Made by a program: the position numbers and the translations under genes. A stretch of 64,000 nt of DNA from Symsagittifera roscoffensis (taxonomy: Eukaryota > Xenacoelomorpha > Acoela > Convolutidae): positions 16,538,572 through 16,602,571 of the forward strand of contig NC_087065.1 of assembly GCF_963678635.1 (NCBI RefSeq), in the 5' to 3' direction. This document shows, piece after piece, positions 33,170 through 43,920 of this stretch (its first letter is position 1; the number at the start of each line of letters is the position of its first letter). The notes beneath the pieces were generated by a model. The model worked only from the letters and a program-made list of their open reading frames with translations, was not told where the DNA came from and made no database searches.

Positions 33170-35180
33170 ACCCCTCCGGATTGGCACAAATAGGACCCTT
33201 CCGTACTAACAAAATCTAGACCCCTCCGGATTGGGACCCCTCTGAGTTAGTTAATATAAGACCCCTCCGGATTTGGACCCCTCCGAATTAGCAACTACAA
33301 GACCGCTCCGGATTCGGACCCCTCCTAATTTGAAAAAAAAAATTGGCCCTTCCGGATTGGGAGCCCTCCGGTTTTGTAAAAGAAGCTTTTCGGAGATTTC
33401 CTTCTTTCAACCTATACCCCTCCGGATACGTTCTCCGATGCAATTTTGCTCTTTCAATTAACTAGGAAGGGTATGTACTACTTTCCTAGACCCTTCCGGA
33501 TTGAAGTTAAGCCTCTTATTTGACAATTCACAATAACGGTGAAGGGTCTTATCGCTCGCCTAACTTCGGCTCGAATAAGGTTTTTCTGTGCCTTTAGCCT
33601 TCCCTTTTCGTCTAGAACGGCCTAAAGTTACTTTATTCAACCGCTATTACCTTTTGGTAGGGGTATAAGGGTTTTCCTACAAGAAATTTACAAAACGTGA
33701 AGGGTCTACCCTCCCAAATTGGTGAATTTGCTAAAAACAATCTCAAAAAAAATTTTCGCGCTTACTTTTCCGAAAAACTTTTGTCCCTATCAGTAAGCTC
33801 AGCTAATTTCTGATCTATTGGTACCAAGATCAACTCGATATGCCTAGTAGTTCCAAAGTTATTAACCAAAACGTCTTTTTTCCAAAGTCAAGAAATTTCT
33901 CTCTTATAGGTTCCGCCTAACTTTTTCCGCAAATCTGGTCCTTTCGACCTAAAAATTATTGATCCGAGCTCAGAAGGCCTATAGTTGAAAACATTTGCGA
34001 GAACTATGCTACCTGTACCCCTCCGGATTGATGAATCCACCAAATCAAACACGTTAAATTCGATTTCCCTGCAACCGGGAAGGCTTTCGGGTAGCGGGTT
34101 TTAAAACTTGTAGATTCACTAGTGGACGTTGTCCGAACAACTATTTTTACTGTTCTAACTCAAAAATTTCAAAAAATTTTTCTGAGTTTTTAGTGTTTCG
34201 TTTTCTCAAAAATCACGAAAATTTGGTTTTTTGTTCCAAATTAGTTCCAACCACTTCCGAACTAAACTTAACCGGTTCTATCTATTGTAGTAGTGCAGTT
34301 ACAATGTAACACACTAATTTAGCGCTTTTTTTTTGTTTCAAAAATTATCGATATCTCAAAAATCGCGACTTGTGGGGGGATCAAAATATCGCTATTGTGA
34401 CCCTAAAAACCGGTCTGCATTCTGTGTTTTTCACTGAAAAACGGTATAAGAGTATTAATATAGACTAAATTAGTAATAATATTAGTAATACTATACCCCT
34501 CCGGGTTTGTTTAATATCCGAATTAAGGTGCTTAACTCGGATATTCGCAGTTCGGTGAAGGGTCACTACAGTGCAGCACTGTCGAGCCCCCCACAGATTA
34601 CTATCTTACTTTTTGTACCAAAAGGGATACAAAACTTGTTAACGATACCCAACAGTCGATTGTTGTTGTCGTTGAGCGCCTTCTTGTTGCTCCTTGTACT
34701 GCTTGCCGGATCAGTCTTCTCCCAAGACCCTTCCGAATTGAGCGCAAATCAGCTGACCCTTTCGGATTGAGCGCAGTTTATCATTAACGTGCTTAAATGC
34801 TCAAATAACCCTACAGTACAAGCCTCACAAACAGGCTACAAAATTGATCGTAACGATCTTGACTGATATAAATGCCTGTAACAACAATATATCTATCAAC
34901 AACAACGGGGGGGTCGGATCACATCTTGTCTGGGGGGGATGATTTCTACTGATTTTTTACTTTTTTTTACTGTTTTTGGTTTTTTCGGTTATTTTTTTAT
35001 GTTTTTTGTTTTTCTTGGGTACTATACTACTTTTTATTTGGTTTTATATATATCTTTAAGTGTTTTTGGTCACAAACCTGTCAGGGAACGAGGGAATGGC
35101 CGATCCCCCCACCCTTCCTGATTCGTGAATTTTCGGTCTTAACTAAGTTAAAAAGCTATTCACGGTAATCCGGAAGGCTT
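33170..35180 (-). repeat. Iterated AATCCGGAGGGG/AATCCGGAAGGG motif
   Basis: On the + strand CCCCTCCGGATT or CCCTTCCGGATT and near variants recur at about 33172, 33222, 33262, 33302, 33346, 33415, 33490, 34016, 34496, 34726, 34756 and 35108, often at 38-45 base spacing between 33172 and 33415. Each is purine-rich on the element's sense strand. The same motif occurs twice per LTR (for example near 12407 and 12470). Spacing is irregular outside the first cluster, so it is not a simple tandem repeat. Confidence 0.8.
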
Positions 35181-35300
35181 CCGCGTTCCGAACTACCCTT
35201 CCGCGCCCGCGTTTTAGGCCTATTAAGGGCGTTAATGTGAGCATCCGCTCGGCGCGGAGTGCTCGTTAACGGTTCTGCCGGTCATGATGTTAAAAAAGAA

Positions 35301-35318
35301 TAACACCCAGGAGCGCCA
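35301..35318 (-). promoter_or_regulatory. Candidate primer-binding site of copy M
   Basis: Read on the - strand, TGGCGCTCCTGGGTGTTA begins 12 bases inside the 5' LTR. TGG complements the CCA end of a tRNA. I cannot name the tRNA, the gap to the LTR is larger than usual, and no other copy is available for comparison. Confidence 0.3.
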
Positions 35319-35330
35319 TAAAAACATGTA

Positions 35331-36210
35331 TGTAACATTCGCCCGGAAGACTGGCTAACGTCTAAACAGAGCTTTATATGCTTTTCACCGTCTCTACCAA
35401 GCCAGTACTTTCAGTGGTCTTTTCTAACATCGGGTCGACAAAACGTTACTGCTTTCGGCTTCGGTCAAAACACTCAAATTAACTTAATTACATGCAGAAA
35501 TAGTGAGCTCATGGCTGGGTCTCAGTATCCCCAGACCAAGATATCACTCCTAAAAACAGGGCTACTACTTATTATATTACTATTGTTTTTGTTCAGTAGA
35601 TAAAAATCATCATCTCCATCGAAGATGGATCAACCCTTTCCCCCAACTCCTAGCTTCTCATCCTTATCAAAATGAATCCAGTTGTTAATTAAATTCAAAT
35701 CAGGACATGACAAGAAGCTAAAAGTCTATTTAAAAGAATAAAAGTCTCAGTTCCGAAACCCTTCCGGATTCTTGAATCCACTGAATCAAGCTCGTTAATC
35801 TTGATTTCTTAATCCGGAAGGCTGTCCTCCACCCTTCACCGTTGTCTGCAACAGCCTTGCAACTATTGTAGCGACACAATAGTTGCAACTCGGAGTGTTC
35901 ACTGCTATTCCTGCAATCTGCTATTGTTTTTTCTCACAATTCTCGTACTTATCGTCCGCGCAACTAATGTTGTTCTGTTTTTCTTAGTTCTTTTTGCTAA
36001 AATGGCCGTTTCTGACGTTTCTCAGAAATGTTATGTAATCACTTCGAAAATTTAAAATTTAGGAATTTCCGAATCCTTCAACCTTCACGTTTTGTTCAAT
36101 CGTTCAAATAACGTTCTTAATCCTCCAAAATCACTAACTCGGAAGGCTCGCTGCTAAAAATGACTAAACTGCAGAGATTGCATTTTGGCACATTCTGGTC
36201 GAATGTCACA
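35331..36210 (-). repeat. 5' LTR of copy M (880 bp)
   Basis: Direct repeat of 11950-12870, from TGTAACATTCGCCC to TCGAATGTCACA on the + strand. It lacks a 38-base segment after CCCGGAAG that the other LTR has; AAGA/AAGACG-like repeats at the edges suggest slippage. The strongest divergence is near 35700-35740 and 35895-35960. Confidence 0.9.
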
Positions 36211-36321
36211 AAGGTCGAGACGGTGAAAAACGAGTAGGATTAAGGTAACTGACGCCTGCCAGTCGTTAATAGGTACTTTTTCTACGCTCCGTCGCTGTGT
36301 AGTATTTGGGCGAATGTTACA
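36211..36321 (+). repeat. 3' LTR of element T, right end
   Basis: AAGGTCGAGACGG continues the LTR that stops at 11949: the uninterrupted fragment at 37885-38266 reads GGCTTTGGTTGAGACGG across the same point. It ends GGGCGAATGTTACA at 36321, the standard LTR end. This shows that copy M inserted into the LTR of T. Confidence 0.8.
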
Positions 36322-37850
36322 CAAATAGGACTGCTCAAAATCTTGCAGTTTTCCGGATATGATATTTTTTGTGTTTTTTTTTCAAAAAAATTTTCATGAA
36401 AATTTATTTAATTTTTTGAAAATTCGAAATTCCTAACCTGTAGCTGGGGGAAGGCTGTCAGAGTAATCTCAGGATTCGCAAAATTGACCTCCAATTAAGA
36501 ATGCCCTAATCATCTTTGTATAAGAGATATGACGATTTTTGTGATTTTTTGAAATTTTCGGAAAACTCAAAATACAAAATAATTTGTCAAAGGGAAATTC
36601 CCAATCCTGTAGCTGTGTACTTTCAAAGATTCCGAATATTGCCATCAAAGAAGGTTGCTCAAATTTTGGTAGTTTTCGAGATGTAATTTTTTTTGGTTTT
36701 CCAAAAAATTACCTCTTACAAAACTTGAGGTGAAGTCAAAATTGTAGTTGGATGATGTAAGAGAACTCTCAGGAGTTGCAAATCTTGCGTCTAAATGCGA
36801 CTGCTCATTTGTTTTCAGTTTCCCAGATAAGACTTGTTTTAGTACATTATATACTTCGATCTAAAAATGTCACAAATTTTAATGGTTTTTTCAAAATTTG
36901 AAATAAAAAATTGAATGAAAATTTTTACAATATTTGAAGTTACTCTCAGGAGTTGCAATTCTTGCGTACAAATGCGACTGCTCAATTGCTTTCAGTTTCC
37001 CAGATGTGACGTTTTTTAGTTCATTTTAAATTTTTCGAAGACTTTGTATAAAACTTACAAAATTTTATGGTTCTTCAAAGTTTGTATGAAACACTTGAAT
37101 AAAAAACTTTGCAAAATTTTTAATTATGAACCCTGTAATTGGGTGCTGTCAGAGTATACTCAAAGAATAGTTTTTTGGAGTTGTTGAAAATTCGAAGCAC
37201 CGGTTGTTGAAAACTCATAATACAAAATAATTTGTCAAAGGGAAATACCCAATCCTGTAGCTGTGTACTTTCAAAGATTCCGAATATTGCCATCAAAGAA
37301 GGTTGCTCAAATTTTGGTAGTTTTCGAGATGTAATTTTTTTTGGTTTTCATAAAAATTAACTCTTACAAAACTTGAGGTGAATTTAAAATTGTAAATGGA
37401 TGATGTAAGAGAACTCTCAGGAGTTGCAAATCTTGCGTCTAAATGCGACTGCTCAATTGCTTTCAGTTTCTCAGATAAGACTTGTTTTAGTACATTATAT
37501 ACTTCGATCTAAAAATGTCACAAATTTTAATGGTTTTTTCAAAATTTGAAATAAAAAATTGAATGAAAAATTTTACAAAATTTGAAGTTACTCTCAGGAG
37601 TTGCAATTCTTGCGTACAAATGCGACTGCTCAATTGCTTTCAGTTTCCCAGATGTGACGTTTTTAGTTCATTTTAAATTTTTCGAAGAACTTGTATAAAA
37701 CTTACAAAATTTTATGGTTCTTCAAAGTTTGTATGAAACACTTGAATAAAAAACTTTGCAAAATTTTTAATTACGAACCCTGTAATTGGGTGCTGTCAGA
37801 GTACACTCAAAGAATAGTTTTTTGGAGTTGTTGAAAATTCGAAGCACCGG
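36322..37850. repeat. AT-rich satellite with 648-bp higher-order unit
   Basis: Two adjacent units of about 648 bp are nearly identical (offset 648 at TTTGTCAAAGGGAAAT, 36583 and 37231; both end at GAAGCACCGG, about 37203 and 37850). Inside each, shorter diverged monomers of roughly 180 bp recur, marked by CTCTCAGGAGTTGCAA and GCGACTGCTCAATTGC (near 36767, 36948, 37417, 37595). A more diverged stretch, 36322-36555, precedes. It has no ORF. Confidence 0.8.
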
Positions 37851-37884
37851 AGGTGCGGTACACGCTAGTTATCATCTAATTCAT

Positions 37885-38286
37885 TTTGCAGAATATGAGT
37901 AGCTAGAAATTGAGGGAAAGGGTTGATCCATCTCCGATGGATATGATGATTTTTATCTACTGAACAAAAACAATAGTAATATAATAAATAAGTAGTAGCC
38001 CTGTTTTTAGGAGTGACCTCGTGGTCTGGGGATACTGAGACCCAGCCATCAGCTAACTATTTTGCATGTAATTAAGTTAATATGCGCGTTCTGGCCGATA
38101 GCCGAAAACAGTAATGACCTTGTCGACCCGATGTTAATGTACCACACATTGAACTGGCTTTGGTTGAGACGGATAAAAGCATGTGAAGCTGTGTTTAGAC
38201 GGTTGCCAGTCGTTTCATAACCTAGCTTTATTTGCAGTCGGTATGTACTTCCGGGCGAATGTTACAACTTCCGGGCGAATGTTTCA
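37885..38286 (+). repeat. LTR fragment of the giant element family
   Basis: This is the 3' ~380 bp of an LTR in + orientation: GAATATGAGTAGCTAGAAA, the hairpin with ATCCATC/GATGGAT arms (37926-37942), CCCTGTTTTTAGGAGTGA, GGGGATACTGAGACCC, and the end CCGGGCGAATGTTACA at 38266. The last ~20 bases are then repeated imperfectly (to 38286, ending GTTTCA). Its left half is missing; it abuts the satellite. Confidence 0.8.
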
Positions 38287-41200
38287 ATAGTTAATTGTAA
38301 GTGACTCGAACAAGGTGCTTCGATTTTCCCTGCACAATCTGTTTGACCCTTTTTTGTAGCAATATTTTATTATAGCTAAGTCGAATATTCAAATACTCAA
38401 CAGCTAAATATGATATTCCAGTCCTGAACAAGAAATTGGAATTAAATCTTTTTCTTTTTCCAAATATTTTTTTTTCTGGTCGAATTTTTGTCAATTTGAT
38501 AAACTAGCTGCTTTATTCGTGGCTTATGTTAATAAAATTACAAGCGGGCTTGAAGAAGATGTGAGAACGTGTTACTCCTAATCTCAATTTTTCTTCAAGG
38601 TTTTTTTTTTAAAATCTTTTCCTTGTGTTTGACTTTGTTTTGCCTGTTTAGTGCTATTTTTTGCATCTTCCTTGCTTGTGTTTGCAAAGCGCAGCTTCGC
38701 CTCTGTGTTGGAATTTCGCTAAAGCTTCAGGTAATGTAGTTCCAAGATTAAGTTATAAATAAAAACAGTTTTGTATCGTAAATGCAAACCAAGATTATTT
38801 TCAGAGGTCTTTGGTGCTTGGAATTAGCAGAAATTTGAGCAGGTCGAGACGAATGAAATTAGCAAAGTGGGATCACTCATAACATTATTTGATTGCTGCT
38901 AAAATGAGGTAGCTGAAATAATACTCTGAAGGCTGTTGACGAAACCAGGCGAAGTCATGGAGTACAAAAATGGTTAAGTTTAATGCTACAAGCTCTGGTG
39001 GATGAACCATAGATCAGGTTTGCTGGGAGAAATTCGCACTGTTAGAGAGATTGGTTCAGATACCAAGGGTACCGTAATACAGCTGCTGATCAGAGCTGGA
39101 TGGTAATATTCCTTATGAAACTAGATACATGTATCTATTCGAAGAATGTCTATGTAGTCTTCATGAACTTAACTTATGGAACTGGAAATGTGTTTCTTCA
39201 ATTGAATTATGTCAATTTTGTAAATAAATTAATTTAAAAATCAAGCGATGCGTTGTCTTTCCTTCTTTTGAATACAAAGAGAAAAATGAATCTAGATAAA
39301 ACTTAAGCTGGCGAGTCGTTTTAAATTGTTAATGTGTAATAAAGTCTTAGATGTTTTATAATGTATAATATCATCTGGTTCAATAATATCATCTGGTTCA
39401 AGTCTTAGATGTTTTATAATGTATAACATCATCTGTGTGAAAACTTAACTTTCGTGAAAATAGTGATTTGCTCTCAAAAATATGTTATTTAATGAACATC
39501 GTTCAATACAATCACAGTTTTCTTGCGAGAAAATTTTGAGTCTAAAATCGTTGACAAAAGAGCCAAATGAATATACGAAGTTCCTCAAAAAATAACGAAG
39601 GGGTTTCACATTGCAGCTCAGATCAAACGACTTGTAGAGGTTAGTAGTTTAAGAACCTGTCAACAATTTCCCCCTAATTGAAATTTTTTGACTATCCTCT
39701 AAGTATACTCTAACTTATTAACTATCCTCTCTATTATTTTTCACAACCCATTATGTATAAAATATGCATTTCGAAAATGACAACCATTAATTTGGCTTAC
39801 GTTTCCTTGATCGTGTTTGTTTTAAACATTACTTAAATAGAACAAAATATTTAAATAATTCCGTTATTTAAACGAGATACGTAGATTTAATTATTTATGG
39901 AAATTGAGAAATTTGAAAAAGATAAGGTTTGTATTTGTATAGTTTGAATTGATCTTACCTGGTCAATACCATTTCTGCACTTCCAAATGAATTACAATAG
40001 TTTTTAATGTTGATTGTATCGCTAATGGGTTTTCTTCCGAGTTTGCTACGGTTTTTCTTTCCGAGTTTGCGCTGTGGTTAAACACTGAACATTATGGTTC
40101 AAAATAGAACGCAAGCATGAGCATAACAATGAAATGAACTGACTGTAGCTCCATTAAGCTAACTTAATTTTACTCAGTTATTAAATATATGTTTGCCATG
40201 AATGCTAATTTTCTTGAGACCTGTTAAACTGAGCCCCAAACTCATTCACAAATGGACCTTGAGTTGCCAACTTATGACCAAAGATCAATTGTTTGCCTAA
40301 TTGTATTCTTCGCAAAAATGAACAATACATGATTCGCAATTTTTCACTAGTAGTTAAATTGCTCCTTGAAAAGTGTCACTCTTTGCCTGAAAAACTTCAA
40401 CTGAGATGAGGCAGCAGGAATCATTCGTTTTGATAGACTGCCTTGACTTGGCATGCTTTTTACAATTCAGCGCCCGACCATTCTTGATCAGCAGATTGTG
40501 GATAAAATTTTCAAAGGACGATCTCCGACGTATTCAAACAATACACAGTTGAGGTTACAACCGTCGCGATATATTCTATAGTGTTATAAAATATATTCTG
40601 ATTACGCTAGCGATTAACATGCGTTATCAAATCGAAATATTTTTTTTTCCGGTAAACAGTCTTTTTTTTCTGGTAAACAGTTTGCTGAATAAGCCATTTG
40701 ATAGGTTGATTTTTTATTATTAATGAACGCAGTGAGTACTCTTATATAGGTCTTGCTGATTTTTTTTTTCAGGAAAAAGTCTTAAAATTTGTTGACGCTT
40801 ATCTTTGATTTTTCGCGCTTTGACTTGTGATTTATTTTCAAGTTCAGTGCATTTCCATTGTTGAAAAGAAGGCAAACACCACTTTCGAACAGCAAAAGCG
40901 TAAAGTTCACAAAAAATGTGATCGACTTCTAATTTCTAAAATGAAAATTAATAATCAGATTTCCCAGCGAAATAAAAGTTTATGATAACCACATATTTTT
41001 CTGCTGATCTTTATCGGCTTAGTTATCACATCTTTAAATAGTTTTTTAGTGTTTGATTTACTCCTGCAATTTGTAATTTTACTTACCGCGACTTCGTATT
41101 TCCTTTTTGTTTTGTTTCGCTTAAGATAAATTCCTCGGTCCGAATTATTTCGCCCTATTTTTATCGACTTAATGACCTAAATTTGGGTAGTTTCATGGGA

Positions 41201-42332
41201 AACACAAGTTGATCCTTCTCCTCCGCAATTTCATGTCCGTTGTATTTTTATAATTGGTTTGTTGTAATTTTCATTATGGACAATTATTTCCAAATTCATT
41301 GGAAAAATTTTAGTTTTTCTCAGAAAATTCTGATGTTTTTCAAAAAGGGGTATCAATTGAAACACCGCCTTCTCCCCTGTGTTCTAGTATACTCCCCTAG
41401 TTTTTTGTTCGATCCCTCTGTTAGCAGCCTTCGAAATAATCTGTGGGAGATTATTTGACCTATATATTTTTTTTGTTTCTCGAAAAGTACCCTTCCCAAA
41501 TCTGATTTCTTAGTTTCAACGAATAGAACGAGTTGGAAAAGCTCCTTGCATGAGCGGCTACGCCCATTTTTTTTGTACACATAAAGTTATGGTCCTTGGA
41601 ATAGTCAAAATTTTGATTTTTGACCGTTTTTCAAAGTTTTTGCGTTCACGAAAACTACCTTTCCCCTCCGTGTGTGATTGTACTAGCTGATTTTATTCAA
41701 TTTACTGTTGTTTTCCACTTAAAAGCTCATTTGGACCTTAAATTGTAGCTTAAATTGCTTTTCTGTAGCCAGTACGTTATTCAAAAGTTTTTCGAGTTTT
41801 TTTGTATGAGAAATAACTTTCAAGAGACTTCAACGAAAAAGGTAATGTTTTACTTTGTCAGTTTTGAACGTTTCAAAAAGATTGTAAATTAATTGTAAAA
41901 AAGATTGTAAGCTAAAGTGAAATTTTTCTTGAGAATGTGGATTTTGTATCAATTTTTGGATGAAAGTTAATTTTTTGGCGTAAAGTTTGGTATCACATGT
42001 GCAAAGCTCTGCTTCGCCTCTGTAGTGAAACAACATTTTTTTGCCACATATAGAGTTTCGGCCGATTTGATTCATTTAATTCGATATGGCTTAAAACTTT
42101 CGGCTTTTTGCCCCGCAAATGATTTCACAGCAGAATGAATTAAAGAAAGTAATCATATATTTTAGGCTTTGAAAATGGCAGTTTTAGTTAACTTAAACTG
42201 TCATTCAAATGTCTATTGGTAAGCGTTATCAAATCCGAATTAAGATTTTTTAAGATTAACAATTAATAAAACAAAATCACTTGAATCATATGATAGTTTG
42301 ATTTGTAATCAATTCAAAATAGTTTCAGTTTC
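38287..42332. other. AT-rich intergenic stretch
   Basis: I see no gene with coding character; the ORFs are short and T-rich. It contains a short tandem duplication at about 39346-39440 (unit around TCTTAGATGTTTTATAATG), a doubled GGTAAACAG near 40652-40680, and two copies of a GCTTCGCCTCTGT-type dispersed motif (38691 and 42010). Confidence 0.6.
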
Positions 42333-42412
42333 TCTGGCACACTTGGTCTAGAGTAAATGATTACGCCTGGGAGGGCTGAGGGCCTCGTTTCGAATCCGAC
42401 CAGGATCTGTTT
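42333..42412 (+). repeat. tRNA-like SINE piece 1
   Basis: An A-box-like CTTGGTCTAGAG (near 42342) and a B-box GTTTCGAATCC (42387-42397) have roughly tRNA spacing, followed by GACCAGGATCTG and a T-run. It matches the pieces at 42670, 57510 and 57755 in plan. Confidence 0.45.
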
Positions 42413-42669
42413 TTACTTTGATAGAAATAAGCTGCAAAATTTCCTTCTTTTTTGCATATCAATTTCCTTCTTTTTTGGTCGGCTTAATCGCCAAACCACC
42501 AATTTTTGTTGCGTTTAAGCAATTTTCCTTGTAATTACACTTGCAAAAGCAAGTTTCGTTTAATCGGGAATCATACTTTTTTCAGTTAAAAACTTTATAC
42601 AGATCTTACTTGTTTTTCTTTCTTGCTTTATTGCGGAACCCTAATAATTTTCAGGCTCTTTCCATCTTG

Positions 42670-42845
42670 GATTTGAGGAAACGTGGCCGCCTATTCACCC
42701 TAAGGTCTGGGATTCGAGTCCTGTCCGGACCTTGTTTTTTTTCAGTATCTATGAAATTGAAATTTTTGTCTAACTTTCCTTTGTCTACTCAATTTTTGTC
42801 GGCTCAGTTGCCACATGGCGTTTTCTTTGCTGTAAGCAATATTCG
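42670..42845 (+). repeat. tRNA-like SINE piece 2 with 3' tail
   Basis: GTGGCCGCCTATTCACCCTAA, then a B-box GGATTCGAGTCC (near 42710), CCGGACCTTG and T8, and a non-tRNA tail containing TTTTTGTCGGCTCAGTTGCC (near 42795-42813). Piece 57755-57935 has the same tRNA-like head and tail, which defines a dispersed family. Confidence 0.5.
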
Positions 42846-43353
42846 TTATAATTGCGAGTGTTGTTAATTGCAGTTTCAGGGTGACAAAACTTTTTTTATA
42901 CAAAATCGCTTTTTGGACGCAACTGATGTCTGCTCAAAGGTTGTCGGCTTTGTTTCCACTTCGTAAGTTTTTTAATTGCTTTTTTATTATTCAAAAAAAA
43001 ATTTTGGCATGCTTACCTAGAACCAATTTTTAGCGAGACAGAATTAACTTTTATCGAGACGAAATTTTTGGTGAACCTGTCATTCATTATTTTTCTTTTT
43101 CGATTTCTTGTTTTTATTGTTTATGATTCGTCTTTGTTTTCATTCAGTTTTGATGCATTTTTGTTGTGCGTAAATTTACTAAATCTAACTTCAAGTTATT
43201 TCGACTGTTGTCTGCTATTGAGCAGTCTTGTTTGAGCTAAGGACTCTTAAGTAATTTTAATTTTTGTTACTTAGTTAGCTTGAAATCAATAGTTTGCATA
43301 CCCTTTAGCTCAATACCCTTTAGCTGTTCGTAAATCAGGGCAAAGCCCTGAGT
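42846..43353. other. AT-rich spacer before the TIR element
   Basis: I see nothing gene-like here. A short CAAAGCCCTGAGT precedes the terminal inverted repeat. Confidence 0.5.
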
Positions 43354-43358
43354 GGGAT

Positions 43359-43372
43359 CAATTGAGCAATCT
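43359..43372 (+). repeat. LINE target-site duplication, left copy
   Basis: CAATTGAGCAATCT is identical to 48814-48827. It lies inside the terminal inverted repeat of the older MITE-like element. Confidence 0.85.
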
Positions 43373-43413
43373 AGATCCAGACGACGCCGCCTTCCAGTGG
43401 TGGATCCGACATC

Positions 43414-43920
43414 TTGGGCCCCACCAAGATGCAAATGGCGTCAAGCCCCCCCTCCCATTGGGTCGGGAGAAGCTCAGAAGTCTCCGGGTTTTCGGTTACG
43501 GAGCGTCTGAAGCCGGCCAGGCTGCTCCGTCTGCTCATCCTTATACTACTACTCCGCTCCGGCATTAATCCAAACCCTGGTCCAGGGCCTTACTTTTGCT
43601 CCCCTTGCTCTTTCCGCATCAAACGCACCCAGCCCAGTGTCTGGTGCCACATCTGTGGTTACATTCACCTTAAATGTAGTGGTCTTACCCACCTTAACCA
43701 ACACCACCCTGACTACAATTGCCCTACCTGTACCTCTACCTACAATTTACCTCCCCCAGGCACCAGGTCCTCTAACTTGACCACCCCCAACTCCCAAACT
43801 TGTTCAACTTCCCTAACCGCCCCCAACCCCACCTCCCTAACCCCCCTCCCCCTCCCACCCTTCCCACCTCCTCGAATAATAATTCCTCCTCCCAAAATCG
43901 CGCAAATCGTAATCGTGTAA
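43414..43920 (+). CDS. LINE ORF1: 2A-like motif plus zinc finger
   Basis: A Leu-rich stretch (LLRLLILILLLRSG) runs into INPNPGP, which resembles 2A ribosome-skipping sequences (core NPGP) seen at the start of several LINE ORFs. The Asp/Glu two residues before the core in the best-known 2A peptides are not present. After it come CSPC, CHIC, H-x2-C and CPTC spaced as in a PHD-type zinc finger, then a Pro/Ser/Thr-rich tail. The ORF ends 120 bases into the endonuclease ORF, in another frame. These proteins are thought to help bind RNA or chromatin. The start ATG at 43414 is the first in the element; a GTG-initiated frame at 43362 is a shadow. Confidence 0.65.
   Translation: MGPTKMQMASSPPSHWVGRSSEVSGFSVTERLKPARLLRLLILILLLRSGINPNPGPGPYFCSPCSFRIKRTQPSVWCHICGYIHLKCSGLTHLNQHHPDYNCPTCTSTYNLPPPGTRSSNLTTPNSQTCSTSLTAPNPTSLTPLPLPPFPPPRIIIPPPKIAQIVIV

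Larger units (their letters stand above)
32444..35330 (-). other. Long 5' leader of copy M
   Basis: This is 2.9 kb between the 5' LTR and gag without a convincing ORF. It holds the iterated AATCCGGAGGGG-type motif (see separate entry) and G-rich and T-rich runs near 34905-35050. Such long leaders can hold packaging and translation-control RNA structures; none is proven here. Confidence 0.7.
11950..36210 (-). mobile_element. Giant Ty3-type LTR retroelement with accessory ORFs (copy M)
   Basis: Two direct repeats (11950-12870 and 35331-36210) bound a 22.5-kb interior read on the - strand. In order it holds a ~2.9-kb leader, gag, pol (protease, RT, RNase H, integrase), a macro-like domain, a coiled-coil protein, an SGNH-hydrolase protein, a charged protein and a Cys/His protein. 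Ty3-type LTR elements are usually 5-10 kb and end after pol or an envelope gene, so the ~9-kb accessory block is exceptional. By eye the LTRs differ by roughly 5 percent, and many ORFs carry stops or frameshifts, which agrees with an old insertion. It sits inside the LTR of T; I could not find a matching target duplication. Confidence 0.88.

Noticed and set aside
11950-36210. Polinton/Maverick-type DNA virus-like element, suggested by size and many ORFs
   Set aside because: No protein-primed polymerase, capsid or packaging ATPase; clear gag-pol with LTRs instead.
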